Shown: positions 45,931 to 57,778 of the stretch, piece by piece
How the letters are laid out: each line of letters opens with the position of its first letter
How positions within the stretch are numbered: position 1 is the stretch's first letter
Made by a program: the position numbers and the translations under genes
Notes under the pieces: generated by a model
The model's input: the letters and a program-made list of their open reading frames with translations, nothing else
Databases searched by the model: none
Told to the model about the DNA's origin: nothing
NCBI RefSeq assembly: GCF_002127325.2
Contig: NC_035440.2
Span: 71,795,819 to 71,859,818 of the forward strand
Length of the DNA: 64,000 nucleotides
From: Helianthus annuus
Lineage: Eukaryota > Streptophyta > Magnoliopsida > Asterales > Asteraceae
Direction of reading: 5' to 3'

Positions 45931-46990
45931 TTAAACATGATCAAAAACATAATAAAAAGTTATGTGTACCTCAAAGTTCCAGATTGAACTTTTGTTCTGA
46001 TTTTGTACGTCAAAGTTATGTAGCTTTTCTGAACCTTAATTTCATCCTCATAGTAGTGACCCCAATGTAAGTCTAATTGACCACTGCACACAAAATCAAC
46101 AAATGTAAATACACCCAAAGCCCTCAAAATCAAAAGCTTTCTTCCCCATCTCTATAAAATCTAGGTTAAACTCAAAATCACAAACACACATAGAATAAAA
46201 ATGCTTCGAGATGATTTTGTAGGGGTACTTGATCGACGGACAGAAACTAGATGAAGGCTACGAATGAAAATTCAAGAGAGAAGAGATAATACCCGACTGA
46301 CTCATGAAGGAACCCTAAAGCCGCCACTGTTTAGGCTTCGATTTTTCCACTACCTACCACTGCCATCGCCTCAAACAACATCATCACTGACCTTTCGTCA
46401 TATCATGGTAGAAATCCTTGACCCGACGGACTTTGGTGCTCCGATTAAACCCTCAACGCTCCATGATCGGCCAAACAAATGACCATTAATAGAAGATGAT
46501 AAAGGAGAAACAAAACACGACTAAGTTCAGATTATGCTTATTGATTTGAATGACTGTCTGCTCCCCACTCTCCATATTCTTCAGTCAATAAATGGATTAG
46601 ATCAAATGGAGTGGCGATTGATTTCTCACTTGTTTTAGTTTTGCGGTTGTAGGGTTTTGAGAGGAAGATATACACCGATGCTGATGAAACGCCGCGACAT
46701 AAATTCAGGGTTTCCCAAAATTCGGTGAACGAAATCCCTATGTTAACCCTATCGCGTCTTAAAATTTTGTGGGCTTTCTTTATATATTCCTTTAAAGTGG
46801 CTTGTATTCTTTGTACATTATGCTTCTAAATTTGTACATATAGTAAAATGACATTTCAACCCATGGGAAATGTTTTATATAGGTTTATAGAAGATGTTAG
46901 TGCATTTATTTTAATTTTCTTACATTACACAATGCATATTTAATAATAATAAACAAAAAAATACGAGAGAAAATATGGTACTAAAAACGC
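45931..46990. other. Low-copy-looking sequence, no gene recognised
   Basis: Less AT-biased sequence that looks, on the minus strand, like 5'-untranslated or leader sequence with short frames (for example one starting MSRRFISIG near 46718). No domain, splice pattern or repeat could be supported. Confidence 0.3.
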
Positions 46991-46999
46991 AATAGAGTA

Positions 47000-47262
47000 T
47001 TAAAAGTACAAAAATATAGAATTAAAAAACTCGGAAACAGGGTATAAAAACCCGAAAATAGGGTATTTTACTACCCGGTTTCTTGAGAACCCGGACCGAA
47101 CCCTACCCGGAACCGGGCACATAAATTATGGTTTTTTATCAAATAACCAGAACCGAACCGATTATAGCAATAACCGGTTCCAACAATTAAAACAAGAAAC
47201 CGAAACCGGTTCCATAACCAAAACCGATTATTAAAAATACCCGATTTGTGCACCTCTACATC
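47000..47262. repeat. Degenerate CCGGAACCG-type repeat ending TTTGTGCACCTCTA
   Basis: Imperfect words ACCCGGAACCG, GAAACCGAAACCGG and AATACCCG, ending at the same GTGCACCTCTA terminus that begins 28035-28307 in opposite orientation. Confidence 0.5.
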
Positions 47263-47269
47263 ACACCTG

Positions 47270-48041
47270 TAGGCTTGTAAACGAACCGAACGTTCAGTGA
47301 ACCGTTCATGATCGTTCGGCAGGAAATTCGTTCATATTCGTTTATTTAATAAATGAACGAACATGAACAATTATTTTTGTTCATTTAAATAAACGAACAA
47401 ACATGAACAATGTCCCGTTTGTTCATTTACGTTTATGAACGATTGTTTGTGTTCGTTCATTTACGTTCTTTTATGTTCGTTCATTTACGTTCGTTTATGT
47501 CCGTTCATTTAAATTTATTCGTTCGTGTTCGTTTATATCCGTTTGTTTATGTTCATCTTTTAAATTTAGTTATTACTAATTAAATTTAAAAATCTACTTA
47601 ATTTTCTTTATCATCCCGTAACTGGCTTTGACTTTCCGATTTCAAAACTTTCTTTTATATGGTATTAATATGTTTTATTTATATTTTCCAATTTAAAGGT
47701 AATCTTTTCTATCATATGAAACGTGAATTAAGGTTTATCTATATTTAGGTTCTTTTTCTCCTCTACTATTATTATACAATTCAAAACCTTGTTCAATTAT
47801 ATTCGTTATGATTTGTTATGTTCAATTATGTGTGTTTGTGTGCGTTTATGTTCGTGAACCGTTCGTTTATACTTTTAGCGAACAAACATAAACGAACATG
47901 AATATGTTCATTTTCTTAACGAACGAACACGAACAAGAAAATCCGTTCATTTAAATGTTCGTGTCCGATCGTTTGTTCGGTTAAAGGTAAATGTACGAAC
48001 ATGCCTCGTTCATGTTCGTTCAGTTCATTTACAAGCCTTTA
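47270..48041. mobile_element. Non-autonomous hAT-like element of GTTCGTTCATG type
   Basis: Terminal inverted repeats TAGGCTTGTAAACGAAC and GTTCATTTACAAGCC enclose 772 bp dominated by GTTCGTTCATTTACG words in both orientations. ACACCTG flanks both sides (47263-47269 and 48042-48048), a 7-bp match close to the 8 bp expected for hAT. No transposase is present. The long inverted self-similarity would allow hairpin transcripts. Confidence 0.65.
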
Positions 48042-48048
48042 ACACCTG

Positions 48049-48489
48049 ATAACTCCACCAGTACACATACAACATCAGAAATTTCTAATCGCACTTGCTT
48101 AGTGGAGAATTTTAACCCCGTAGTTGTTGGGCCAGGACCAACTATCTGTGCCACCTTCAAAAGCCACCTGTTGAAGGGCCCATCAACGAGCCCATTTGAG
48201 CCCAATTCTGAACCGACTGCGGGTACTTAACCAAATCGCATATAGTTAAAGAACTACTGGGTACTTAACCAAATCGCATATAGTTAAAGAACTACTAATG
48301 TATCAACTTGCAACTTGCAAGTAAAGACTTTCATAATTTTAAATTTCATCTACCCGGAATATCTTTCATAATTTACAAAAACAAAGTGCGGGAATAGTGA
48401 TGGCTTATTACCGGTGGAGAAAGGCGGCAAAAATAAGTTGGAGGAATAGTGTTAGGGAGTTTGTCTGGCACTTTATCATTGGTCCAACC
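48049..48489. other. Spacer with a 38-bp tandem duplication
   Basis: 48221-48258 and 48259-48296 are identical copies containing ACTTAACCAAATCGCATATA. A 79-residue plus frame (47991-48230) begins inside the preceding mobile element and has no motif. No gene is supported. Confidence 0.7.
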
Positions 48490-49060
48490 AATTTACGATT
48501 TTAATCTCAATTTAAAATTACAGTTTCGTTCTCAGTTTATAATTACGTTTTCCCTCAGCTCAAAATAAAATTTTGTTTTTGCCCATAGCTTAAAATTACG
48601 ATTTTGCCCTGAATTAAAAAAAATATGATTTTTCCCCCATTTAAAAAATTACGGTTTCTCCCTAAGTTCAAATTTACGTTTTTGCCTCCGGTTCAAAATA
48701 AAATTATGCTTTTGTCCCAGCTTAAAACTATGATTTTTCCATCAGCTCAGAATTATGATTTTGCCCTTAGTTCAAAATAAAATTGTGGTTTTGCCCCCAA
48801 CATAAAATTACGAATTTGCCCTCAGTTTAAAATTATGACTTTGGCCCCCTTTCAAAAATTACAATTTTGCCCCCTGTTAAAATTGTAGTCTTGCCATCGT
48901 TTTAGTTTTTTTTTTTCAAAACGATAGTAGTTTTTGTTTTACTTGGTCGACTCAATGTGTCAAACTGCTGTCTAGTACTCAATCATTGTTCCTGACAAAT
49001 TACTATTTTGCTCCCAACTCAAAATTACAGGTTTGCCATCGTTTTAGTTTTTTTTAGCAA
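48490..49060. repeat. Degenerate ~40-bp repeat of TTTTGCCCYCAGYTCAAAAT
   Basis: About a dozen imperfect units each contain ATTTTGCCC/TTTTGTCCC and CTCAAAATTACG or TTCAAAATAAAATT. This looks like a simple minisatellite and is not coding. Confidence 0.75.
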
Positions 49061-49109
49061 AACTATGCAAGTGTTTTTAGTATAATTGGTTGACCCAATG
49101 TTTTTTTTT

Positions 49110-50153
49110 GTTGTTGCGATTCTAGTTCTGGTTCAGTTGTGGGCAATCGCGTTTGAAATGACCTTCAGCCCCACACTAGAAACATCCCCGGTTTCCACGC
49201 TGTGGCTGCTGCTGCTGTGGGTTCTGTGGAGCTGGTAGTTGCGGTTGCTGATTCTGATTTGCAGGCCGTGGGCTCCTACAGTCTTTGGCCTCGTGACCCA
49301 TCTTGAGGCACCTTTGACAACGACCCTTGTTGCACTGGCCGCTGTGATGTCTGTTGCAGTTGTGACACTTGGGGTGAAACCCTTGATATCTTCTCTGTCT
49401 ATGACCACCAGAAGATTGCTGGCTGGGACTCTGGTAGTGATCAGTCTTCTGCTGCTGAGCTTGGGACTGAACTGTTGCTGAACCTTTGCTAGAATCCCCA
49501 TCCCACTTTCTTTTGCTGTCACTGGGGGTAGTGGGAGTAGCGGCTGAAGTGGTAGCACTGATGCGTTTGGGCAACTTGTTCTGTTCCACCGCCTGATCCG
49601 TGAGGCGATGAGCAAGACGCTGGATATCTTGAATGTTGTCGAGGTTAGCCGATGTAACATGGCTCTGAATTTCTGAGGCTAGACCCTTGAGGTACAACTC
49701 GATGCGCTTAATTGGAGGGTCCACCATGGTTGGACACAAGATGGCCAGTTCGTTCGACCGCTTCGTGTAAGCTTCAATCTCTGACCCCGTCATTTTCAGA
49801 TGATAAAACTCATCTTCCAACTTGTGAATGTCGTCACGCGTGCAGTATTCTCGCTTGATGAGTTCCTTGAAATCGTTCCAGGGTGTGGCGTTAGCAGCTG
49901 CCAACCTTAAGATCTGAACTTGGGCGTTCCACCAAGTTAGAGCAATCCCCTCTAAAGTACCAATGGCATATTTCACCCTGCGAGCCTCAGGGCATTCACA
50001 CATCTCGAACACAGACTCGAGCTTTTCAAACCAGTGGAGGAGTCCCACCGCTCCCTCGGTGCCACTGAAGGTGCTTGGACGACAGTCCATGAAGTTCTTG
50101 AAAGTGCAGACAGGCTGCTGCGCGGGTTGACCTATTGTGTATGAATAGGACAA
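49110..50153 (-). pseudogene. Gag of gypsy element D, truncated
   Basis: A 325-residue frame starts at ATG 50153. It has a gag capsid region ('LLHWFEKLESVFEMCECPEA', 'GIALTWWNAQV', 'WNDFKELIKREYCTRDDIHK', 'RSNELAILCPTMV'), then a Ser/Gln/Thr-rich linker and a zinc knuckle CHNCNRHHSGQC, continuing CQRCLKMGHEAKDC. A Gln/Pro-rich tail follows. The frame meets TAG at 49178-49176 exactly inside a further knuckle (CF-stop-CGAEGHFKRDC). The element is cut off near 49110 with no protease or polymerase. It is in line with the primer site and LTR upstream, so it is the start of one element. Confidence 0.85.
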
Positions 50154-50624
50154 AGTTTAAACACGAGAGTTGGTTTAGGAGTGTAGGATCTAAAGACCCT
50201 AGTGTGTGCTAAGACTACAGGATATACCTCCTGCTTGTGCGGCTGCAAGTGCCGCAGCAACTTGAGCTTGAACGAGAGCCTCTAGCTGGGCTTGAGTCAT
50301 GTTAATTCGTCCAGACATGATCTTCATTGTAAAAGTAGCGTAAGTGAGAATGGTTCGCGAGTAGGGCGATGACAGAAAAGCGTAAGCACGTAGGTGTTCT
50401 CAAGCAATAACAAGTAATGAGCAGGGTAATTCTAAGCATACTACGAGCAAAATTCTATGCAATTCTAGCATGTAGGCAATAACCATAAACCTTATTACCT
50501 AGGATGTTGAGTCTTACACGTGGAGCGAAGCGTTGTTGTGGATCGTTGAGAGCACTGTTCTGGTTATAGTCCGGTTTTAATAAAAACGTTTTCCCATTTT
50601 AAAACCAAGTTCTCTATAACCAAT

Positions 50625-50637
50625 GGCTCTGATACCA
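50625..50637 (-). other. Primer binding site of element D
   Basis: Minus-strand TGGTATCAGAGCC, an exact tRNA-Met primer match, starts three bases from the LTR end at 50641 and sits upstream of the gag start. Confidence 0.85.
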
Positions 50638-51004
50638 ATCTGTCACACCCCCAAAATCCACACGCGGAGTACCACCGCTTGGGAGCGTGACATGACCAGG
50701 ATCAAGCCACCAATCATATTGAACATATATATAAGTAGTAACAGTTATCCATCAATACGAAAGGTGTTAATCAAAACCAACATAATTAGGTGTAGCGGAA
50801 GCATTAACATAAAAACCCAACATAAGTTTTAATGTATGAAATGTCATAAGTGTTTATCAAGCATTCACGAATCCTTGTCCACAACGACCCGCTCCTCCTT
50901 GTGCAAGCTCCATAAATACCTAAGGTCCTGCAAGGCATGCAGCAGAGAGTCAACAACTAGTTGAGCGAGTTCACAGAAAGTAAGTTCATAATACTAATGC
51001 GTAA

Positions 51005-51410
51005 GTTCATCTAGTGGGGCTTCCCATGCATGTATGTACTAATGGTGGGGGTTTCCCATGGTTATATATATTACTAGTGGGGGATTCCCACTCTCTTTCC
51101 TTACTAATGGGGGCTTCCCATTATGGTACTTACTAGACTATTTGCAACCATGTGTTCTTCTTAAACCGAGAACAGGAATACGTACAAGGTCACGTAGGAT
51201 TTACGTGAGTGCCCTTCCCCGAGGACAGTGGTACGTGTGGGGTTTACGTAGGATTTACGTAAGTGTCCTTCCGACCCGGAAGACAGTAGTAGGTATTAGT
51301 TTACGTAGGTTTTACGTAAGTGTCCTCCCGACCCGGGAGACAATGGAAGATACTAGTTTACGTAGGTTTTACGTAAGTGTCCTGACTAGCCTGAGGACGA
51401 TGGTCTGTAG
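51005..51410. repeat. Two tandem arrays in LTR D
   Basis: 51005-51125 holds four units of ACTAGTGGGGG..TTCCCA about 33 bp long. 51185-51410 holds three to four units of about 62 bp with 'TTTACGTAAGTGTCC' and a small hairpin (CTTCCGACCCGGAAG, CTCCCGACCCGGGAG). The hairpin arms co-vary between units (TTCC/GGAA, TCCC/GGGA), which hints at maintained base pairing. Confidence 0.7.
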
Positions 51411-51659
51411 TCTAGTGATTGCGTAAGTACGTGTAATTATCCATTTCAAATATTCCAACCCAATTCCCAACCCGGGAATCCCATGCCTTGGCTGTGTGAA
51501 CTCACCTTGGATTGCTCGGCAGATACACAAAAAGGTTCTTGAACTAAGGGTGGTCAACCACGTCCTAACAGGGTTACCACACAAGTCAGGTTTTGACTTC
51601 AAGTAATGCACGTATAAGTCATAGCAAACTCGTATAGCACGTAAACAGTCAAAGAATAA

Positions 51660-51935
51660 CATTCACCACTTGTGCGTCTCGGATGGTTGGGCCATTGAGC
51701 TTGTGCGAGCCCAACCATCTTGTGCGATTCAATGTCTAAGCCCAACAAATCCCCGGCCCAACAATAATCAAACCAACATCCTTGTGCGACTGGAGACCCC
51801 TTGTGCGATCAGGGCCTCTTGTGCGACCCCATCAGCTTGTGCGATCGACAACTTGTGTGCTTTGGGTCCTTGTGCGACCAAGGACTCTTGTGCGAGTGGC
51901 TAGTCTTATGTGATGGGGGTCTTGTGCGAATTTCA
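51660..51935. repeat. Cluster of about twelve CTTGTGCGA words in LTR D
   Basis: CTTGTGCGA recurs at irregular 14-30 bp spacing, often after CC or TC, with a few variants (CTTGTGTGC, CTTATGTGA). Further copies lie near 52600-52630. The intervals differ, so this is a dispersed word cluster rather than a strict tandem repeat. Confidence 0.8.
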
Positions 51936-52874
51936 TGCAATCAGTTACAAGTTTCCTTAATTCACTAAATTAGTTACATTGTTTCCAATTTAACATATGT
52001 CAATCAACAAGTTTCCAGCCATTCGTTTAGCATAGAATCGACCAAACAAGCATATTACAATTGTTTTCTCAAGAACCCTAATCGGACCAAATCATGAACA
52101 ACATCTTATAACATTCAATCGGATTAAACCTTGAAACATAACTACCTCGTAGCCTATCAATTCTAATACCCGAACTATGGCATAACATCCGATTAACATG
52201 AACATATTCCAAAGCACACACACAAGCCGATTAACAAGCATTCGGTTTACTATCAACTTAACAAACATCCAAACAACATATTGCAAGACATCCGATTAGT
52301 CATGTAATCATGTATAATCAAAGCATCATCTATTAACGTAAACAACATCACACACTAACCGGTTAGAAGTAGGTGATCCGAATAACGAACAAGAGAGTCT
52401 TCGAGGAAGCAAGTCCGGCTGCCACGAGTTCGTGAGGGAGAGAGAAGGGCTAGGGTTTGTAACTTGTGTGTGTTAGTGTTTTGATAAGAATAAGAGATGG
52501 TTACTACACTCCAAGTGTTATGCGTGTGAGGTGGGTGGGCCGAACCCTAACATGGGTTGCCCTATAGTCCGATTACAAGCAATACGGCCCAACCTCGGGC
52601 TTGTGCGATTGGGTTGTGCGTTGTGCGTTTGGGCTTGTTTGTATATATACACGTAATACACATTGCACATAACATACATACGTACATAATAGCATTCAAT
52701 ACATCAAAGCTCATATAATCATAAAACGTTCACATACGTTACACAAAGTGGGTTCGAAATACGAGTTGTCACATTATCCCCAACTAAAAAGAAATTTCGT
52801 CCCGAAATTTGGTACGCACTCACTGAGGAAGCTAGGTAAGTTATATTGTTCACTGGTTTTCCTGGGGTGTCACA

Positions 52875-54080
52875 ATGAACCCGAACACAACCCAACCGCA
52901 ACACCCGTATAACCTTCAAGACATGGACCTGAGCGTTTTAACGTACGCGGCTTACTTGAGTGGCGCCACTCTGTTCGTGCCTCCCACCTTCGGCTATGGT
53001 CAAGCCGGCGGGTCGCAACCTTCACAACAACAAGCCGAACCCGATGTCGATGTCGTGCCGGAGACGCAACCTGAACCGGTGCAAGAGAAATCAAAACGCG
53101 GCAGAAGGTCGCATAAGAAAAAGGAAAAGGACGAACCTCGACGTACAAAACTCACCTTAAATGGACGAAGGAGGAGGAATTCACGTTGACTCAGGCGTGG
53201 CTCGACGTTTCGGAGGACCACGAAACTGGTAACTTTTATATTTTTTAACTTATTTTTTACTTATATTTTTACTTTTATTTTTAACATACAACTTATATTT
53301 TTACTTTTATTTTTTCAATTTATAGCAAACTTTCAAACGGGCTCCGTTTTTTGGGATAGGGTTCGTGCACTCTTTTATAGCACGTGGGGTCAAGGCGAAC
53401 ATCGGGACAAAGATTCCATTTCTAGCAAATGGACCGACATCAACAACAAGTGTCATGCCTTCCAAGAAGTGTACCAACGTAAGTACGATAATCGCCCGAG
53501 CGGTGAAGGTGACGTCGGGGTTTTAACGAAGACTTTGGACGAGTTCGAGAAAACGAAATGCCCTTTCCCGTACTATAAGTGTTGGGATCTACTACGAAAA
53601 AGTCCAAAGTGGGCGCTAGTAGGTACCATGACGTCTAGTAGTAGACGTCGAGCTAAACGGTCAAAAACATCATCCTCCGTTGACCCTGAAACACCGACAT
53701 CGGATGCCCGCAATGTCGATCTACATGAGTTGGTGGACGTTGACGAGAACTTGAAGAAGAGTTGACCCGACCGCCTGGCATAAGAAAGGATAAGCGAACC
53801 GGGAAAAAACGGTAGAGTCGTCTTCCGATCTCGAGTTAAAGGAAGATTTCGAGGAGATGAACCGTCGTCTCCAAGACATTCGCGACCTCGGCTACCAACG
53901 ATATGAGATTATGAAAGAACGAGTGGCCGAAACAAAAAAAGTTTAACGAGATGCAAGAGGCGAAGCAAATGGAAAAGGACATTGAGCTTTTGTCCAAACT
54001 GATCGACCACCTCCAAGGCGACGCGTTGATCCTTGCGCAAATGCATCGCCAAAAAAGTCGAGAAAAATATGGACTCTGGA
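52875..54080 (+). pseudogene. Harbinger-type Myb/trihelix-like protein pseudogene
   Basis: Starts ATG 52875. A basic region 'KRGRRSHKKKEKDEPRR' precedes a Myb/SANT-like domain that reads on in another frame as WTKEEEFTLTQAWLDVSED. An intron 53229-53325 (GT...AG) follows, then 'FWDRVRALFYSTWGQGEHRD', 'SSKWTDINNKCHAFQEVYQR' and 'YYKCWDLLRKSPKW'. A C-terminal helical region resembles the plant PIF/Harbinger ORF1 family. Frame breaks occur at homopolymer A runs near 53149, 53810 and 53940 and around 53755. Such proteins help the partner transposase bind DNA; no transposase is seen here. It is not functional as it stands. Confidence 0.75.
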
Positions 54081-54087
54081 TCATCTT

Positions 54088-54357
54088 TTTTTTTTTTTAC
54101 TTTTTTTCGGTTTTTTTATTTTCTGTGTTTTTTCGATATTTTTTTATTTCAAGTAGTGTAATTTTTATTTTAAATTAATGAAGATTTTCATGTTTTAAAT
54201 TAAAAAAAAAATAATTGTGAAATGATTAAATGGGCATTATTGGGCATTATTCTCACTACGCCACTTTTGCAATAATGCTCCATGCTGACTGGACTACCAC
54301 GTGTCGCAAAACGCCCCATGGTGGGGGCATTATTTGGCTTAACCACTACACATGGTC
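54088..54357. mobile_element. T-rich tail and Harbinger-like terminal repeat
   Basis: A long T-rich stretch (54088-54165) leads to a block ending CCACTACACATGGTC (54343-54357), identical to 329-343. I infer the 3' terminus of the DNA element carrying the Myb-like pseudogene. The opposite terminus is not visible, probably lost when LTR D came in. Confidence 0.5.
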
Positions 54358-54990
54358 TCATTGAAGGAAACAAGAATAATAAATAAGTAAATAACATATC
54401 AATGTTTGTGCTCTTAAGTTAAAGAACAACATATATCGGCTATTTTGTAATTTAATATGTTAAAGTACTATTCATCAACCAATGCAATTCATATTGTATA
54501 ATGTATAATGTATAATGTATAATATAATATAATAATGTAACAAAAGGCCCCATGGATATCATACAACATATAGTTCACAATGTGGACCATATGATAAAGA
54601 ATTTAATTACTAAGAGGAACATTAATATACACAATGGATACAAGGTCCACATTGACGGGGATCTACAAGTATAGTCAAGTTTGTTCGTTTTCGCATTATT
54701 TGGATAATAAAGGTTGAGCTTCGAATGACTAGAGTCAGGAATGTAGATGTGTGCCCATCTAAGTATTATGACAAAAATACATCTACAAGATAGATTATGG
54801 GTTCAAGGATTAATGATTATAAAGGATTAATGTTTCTATTGTGATGTCCCTTGCAATGTGTATGCTCTTTAGTTATTTCGTTGGTCCAAAGTATTTTAAT
54901 TGGTGTGGTTTAGCTATTGTAGTCATAGATCCTTTCATTTTTTGAAAATGATTTGTGGATTTTGAAATTAAGTGATGCTCAATTCTAACT
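54358..54990. other. Intergenic spacer with TATAATG microsatellite
   Basis: Downstream of the aminotransferase gene. 54491-54540 has a (TGTATAA)n/(TATAATG)n run. No gene is supported. Confidence 0.6.
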
Positions 54991-54996
54991 TTTATT
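54991..54996 (-). terminator. Poly(A) signal of the aminotransferase gene
   Basis: Minus-strand AATAAA, 49 bases after the stop codon. It is the canonical near-upstream element position for plant 3'-end formation. Confidence 0.6.
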
Positions 54997-55045
54997 TTTC
55001 AAATCAAACATGACTTTGCCATTACAAAGATAATTATCACAATTT

Positions 55046-57713
55046 TTACTTTATCTCAACAACCCAATTATATTTGTCTTCAATCTTCCCAACTTGAATC
55101 CCTACTAGTGTTTTGTACAATTTCTGATTCACCAATTTGTCACCTGTTTTATACTCTACTCTGTAAACATATAAACACAATAACTTCAAAACTTTATAAA
55201 ATACAAAGGTTTAGAATATATTTTAATTAGTTTTTTTTTTCCGTTACCTTTGACCATTGTATGTTACGCTACCAACGGAAGCAACACTAACAGCGGTTCC
55301 TGTAGTGAACACTTCGTCGGCTTCCATCAATTCGTCTACTGCAACCAAACGTTCCTCAACCTATAACATGTAAAACATTTTTAGACGAGAGTTAAGAAAT
55401 AAAATGAAATATATAATACTTTACCTTGTATCCTAAGTCTCGTGCGATATCAATGATGCTCTTTCTTGTGATTCCTTCAAGAATCGTACCTACTGTCGCA
55501 GGAGTTGATATAGTGTTCCCCTATACACATAACAAAGATAGATTATCCACACATACATAGACGAACGTTTGTTACATAAGATAATCACAAGAACCACATA
55601 AACATTTGTACATATTTCCCAGAGTGTAGTATATAGGATGATTATATAACTGCGTAGTCACCTACCTTGTATATATATATATATGTGTGTGTGTGTCTAT
55701 TACATAATCTAAAGCCTTGATTTCATAAATATTGGAAGATACATACCTTTACAAGGAAAATGTTACAAGAACTAACTTCCTCGATGTACTTTTTATGAAC
55801 TGAATCTAGGTACAATACATCGGAGAACCCTTGTTCCTTTGCTTTAAGCATAGCTTTAATTACCTATACGTAAGTCGTCTGTTAAAATTAAATGTTCTCA
55901 GTATTAGTATTTCAACACTTAATAGTTATAAGTTGTGTTTGTACCGGGGCATAATTGGTTATGCTTTTGACACCTCCTGCCCCACCGCGAGTTGCACGAT
56001 GATACTCAGTGTTAACGCATAAGTTCAAGGGTGCCGTACCCTCCTGTATTTTTGTAAACCAATACCTCATAAATGCCAAGTCTATAGCTAGCTATACATT
56101 CAAGGAAAACAAGTAATAATTATATTAAGCAAGAATAAATACCTTAAAATAATTGCCTACAGGTGAGGCATATACTAAGAATGTGTACTCAGGAGCCGGA
56201 GATACCCCCAATGTTGGCCCACTTCCAATGAGCAAAGGCCTAAGATATAGTGATCCTTTTCCTGATGGTGGAATCTAGACAAAATCCGATAAATATAAAA
56301 TAAAGGACAATATGTGTAATTTACTCAAATACAGAAAATAAATTGTTACGTAATTAAGATGTAAGATCTCAAAATTTATAAAACATTAAACTTTGATTTG
56401 TTGTTATAGGGTAAAGTTAAATACCCAACGTTTGTTCGCTATAGCGGTTTGTTTCACTGCATCCACAAATTGTTGTATAGATGGTGATTCCATGCACATT
56501 CTCTCGGCTCCGATTTGCATACGGACTGCATTTTGATCTGGTCGAAATAGCAAAATCCTACCGTCCTCTCCCCTGAAAGCTTTTGTACCTTCGAAAATTC
56601 CCTGTGTGACCATTATCATTAATTAAAACTTCATTATATCATGCAAGATTCTGCTATCTCCTTTCTTCAAGAAAAACTATAAATTACCAGGGTCGGCCTA
56701 CCCGTGCCGTCGTCCGAAACCCAAATTTTCTAAGAGCCTGAAAGGTTTTTATAAGCTTTTATATATACACTAAATTATATATATTTAATATATGCATCCA
56801 TTTATTTTGCAAAAAAAATGTTGGTGGTGGAGTGGAAAAACCATCTCAAGATAATGTAAAGGTCTCAAGTTAAAGTCGTAGTTTTACCAAGTTTTATTTT
56901 TTTAATTCATTTCCCCTTAACCACAATTTTGGGTCCAATCTTTTTTGTCGCCCGAGGCCTAATTTTTTATAGTTCCCGGAGACGGCTCTGTAAATTACCT
57001 GTCCATAGTTTAGAACTCCTGCAGCCGGGCTTAACTCGACGTTGCCATAATCGGTCACTTGTCCTTGCTCAAAAGTGCTGTTCAAAGTGCATTTAGCCTT
57101 GTACATGTAATCAGTTCGGGTCAGACCGAAACCCAAATTATTCCAATCAACATCCGCGTATTCCTCATATCTAAAAACCAAAACATTTCAAAAATCATAT
57201 TAACAAACTTTTTATTTCAAATATATATTTAATGAAAACCAACACTATGTGTCACCTAATTTTACCTGATCACAGGTTCGCTTTCTCGTAGAGCAGAACT
57301 AGCCTGTGCCGTGAAGCATCTTGCTCCAACCTTAAAAGTACATCACCACAAAAAGTCAAATAACTCGATCTGAATTTAATCAAGTTTTTATAACGATTTG
57401 GAAAAATTACAAGTCAGTTTAATTAATATAATCAATATATATTAAATACGCATCTTTTTTTCCCTCAAAATTGCACCTCATATTTTTCATTTTATCCCTC
57501 TATCTTTCAAAAACTTCCAGTTTCACCCCTGCACCTATTTATATCAAGCTGCTCTGTTTTGACTTTTACTTCTCCTTCTTTTTATCGATTAAATTACTCT
57601 CAACAATTTTGGATTTAATATTCGTTAAACGATCATTCGAATCTAATTTCTGACACAAATTTCCCCCGATCAACTTTCAATTCCATGGAGAAATATAAAT
57701 AAAAATACCCAAA

Positions 57714-57778
<65 letters not shown>

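Larger units (their letters stand above)
50641..52873 (-). mobile_element. LTR of gypsy element D
   Basis: Minus orientation: TGTGACACCCC at 52873 to GGGGGTGTGACA at 50641, about 2.2 kb. An alternative LTR start is TGTGACAACTC at 52773, preceded on the minus strand by a polypurine-like AGTTGGGGATAA. In that case 52774-52873 would be the internal 3' end of another copy. It holds three internal repeat arrays and ends two bases before the ATG of the Myb-like pseudogene, so it may have cut that gene. Confidence 0.7.

Noticed and set aside
56894..57181. Extended exon 3 frame of the aminotransferase reading into the hAT element
   Set aside because: The canonical donor at 56998 gives perfect phase with exon 4; the extension translates transposon sequence.
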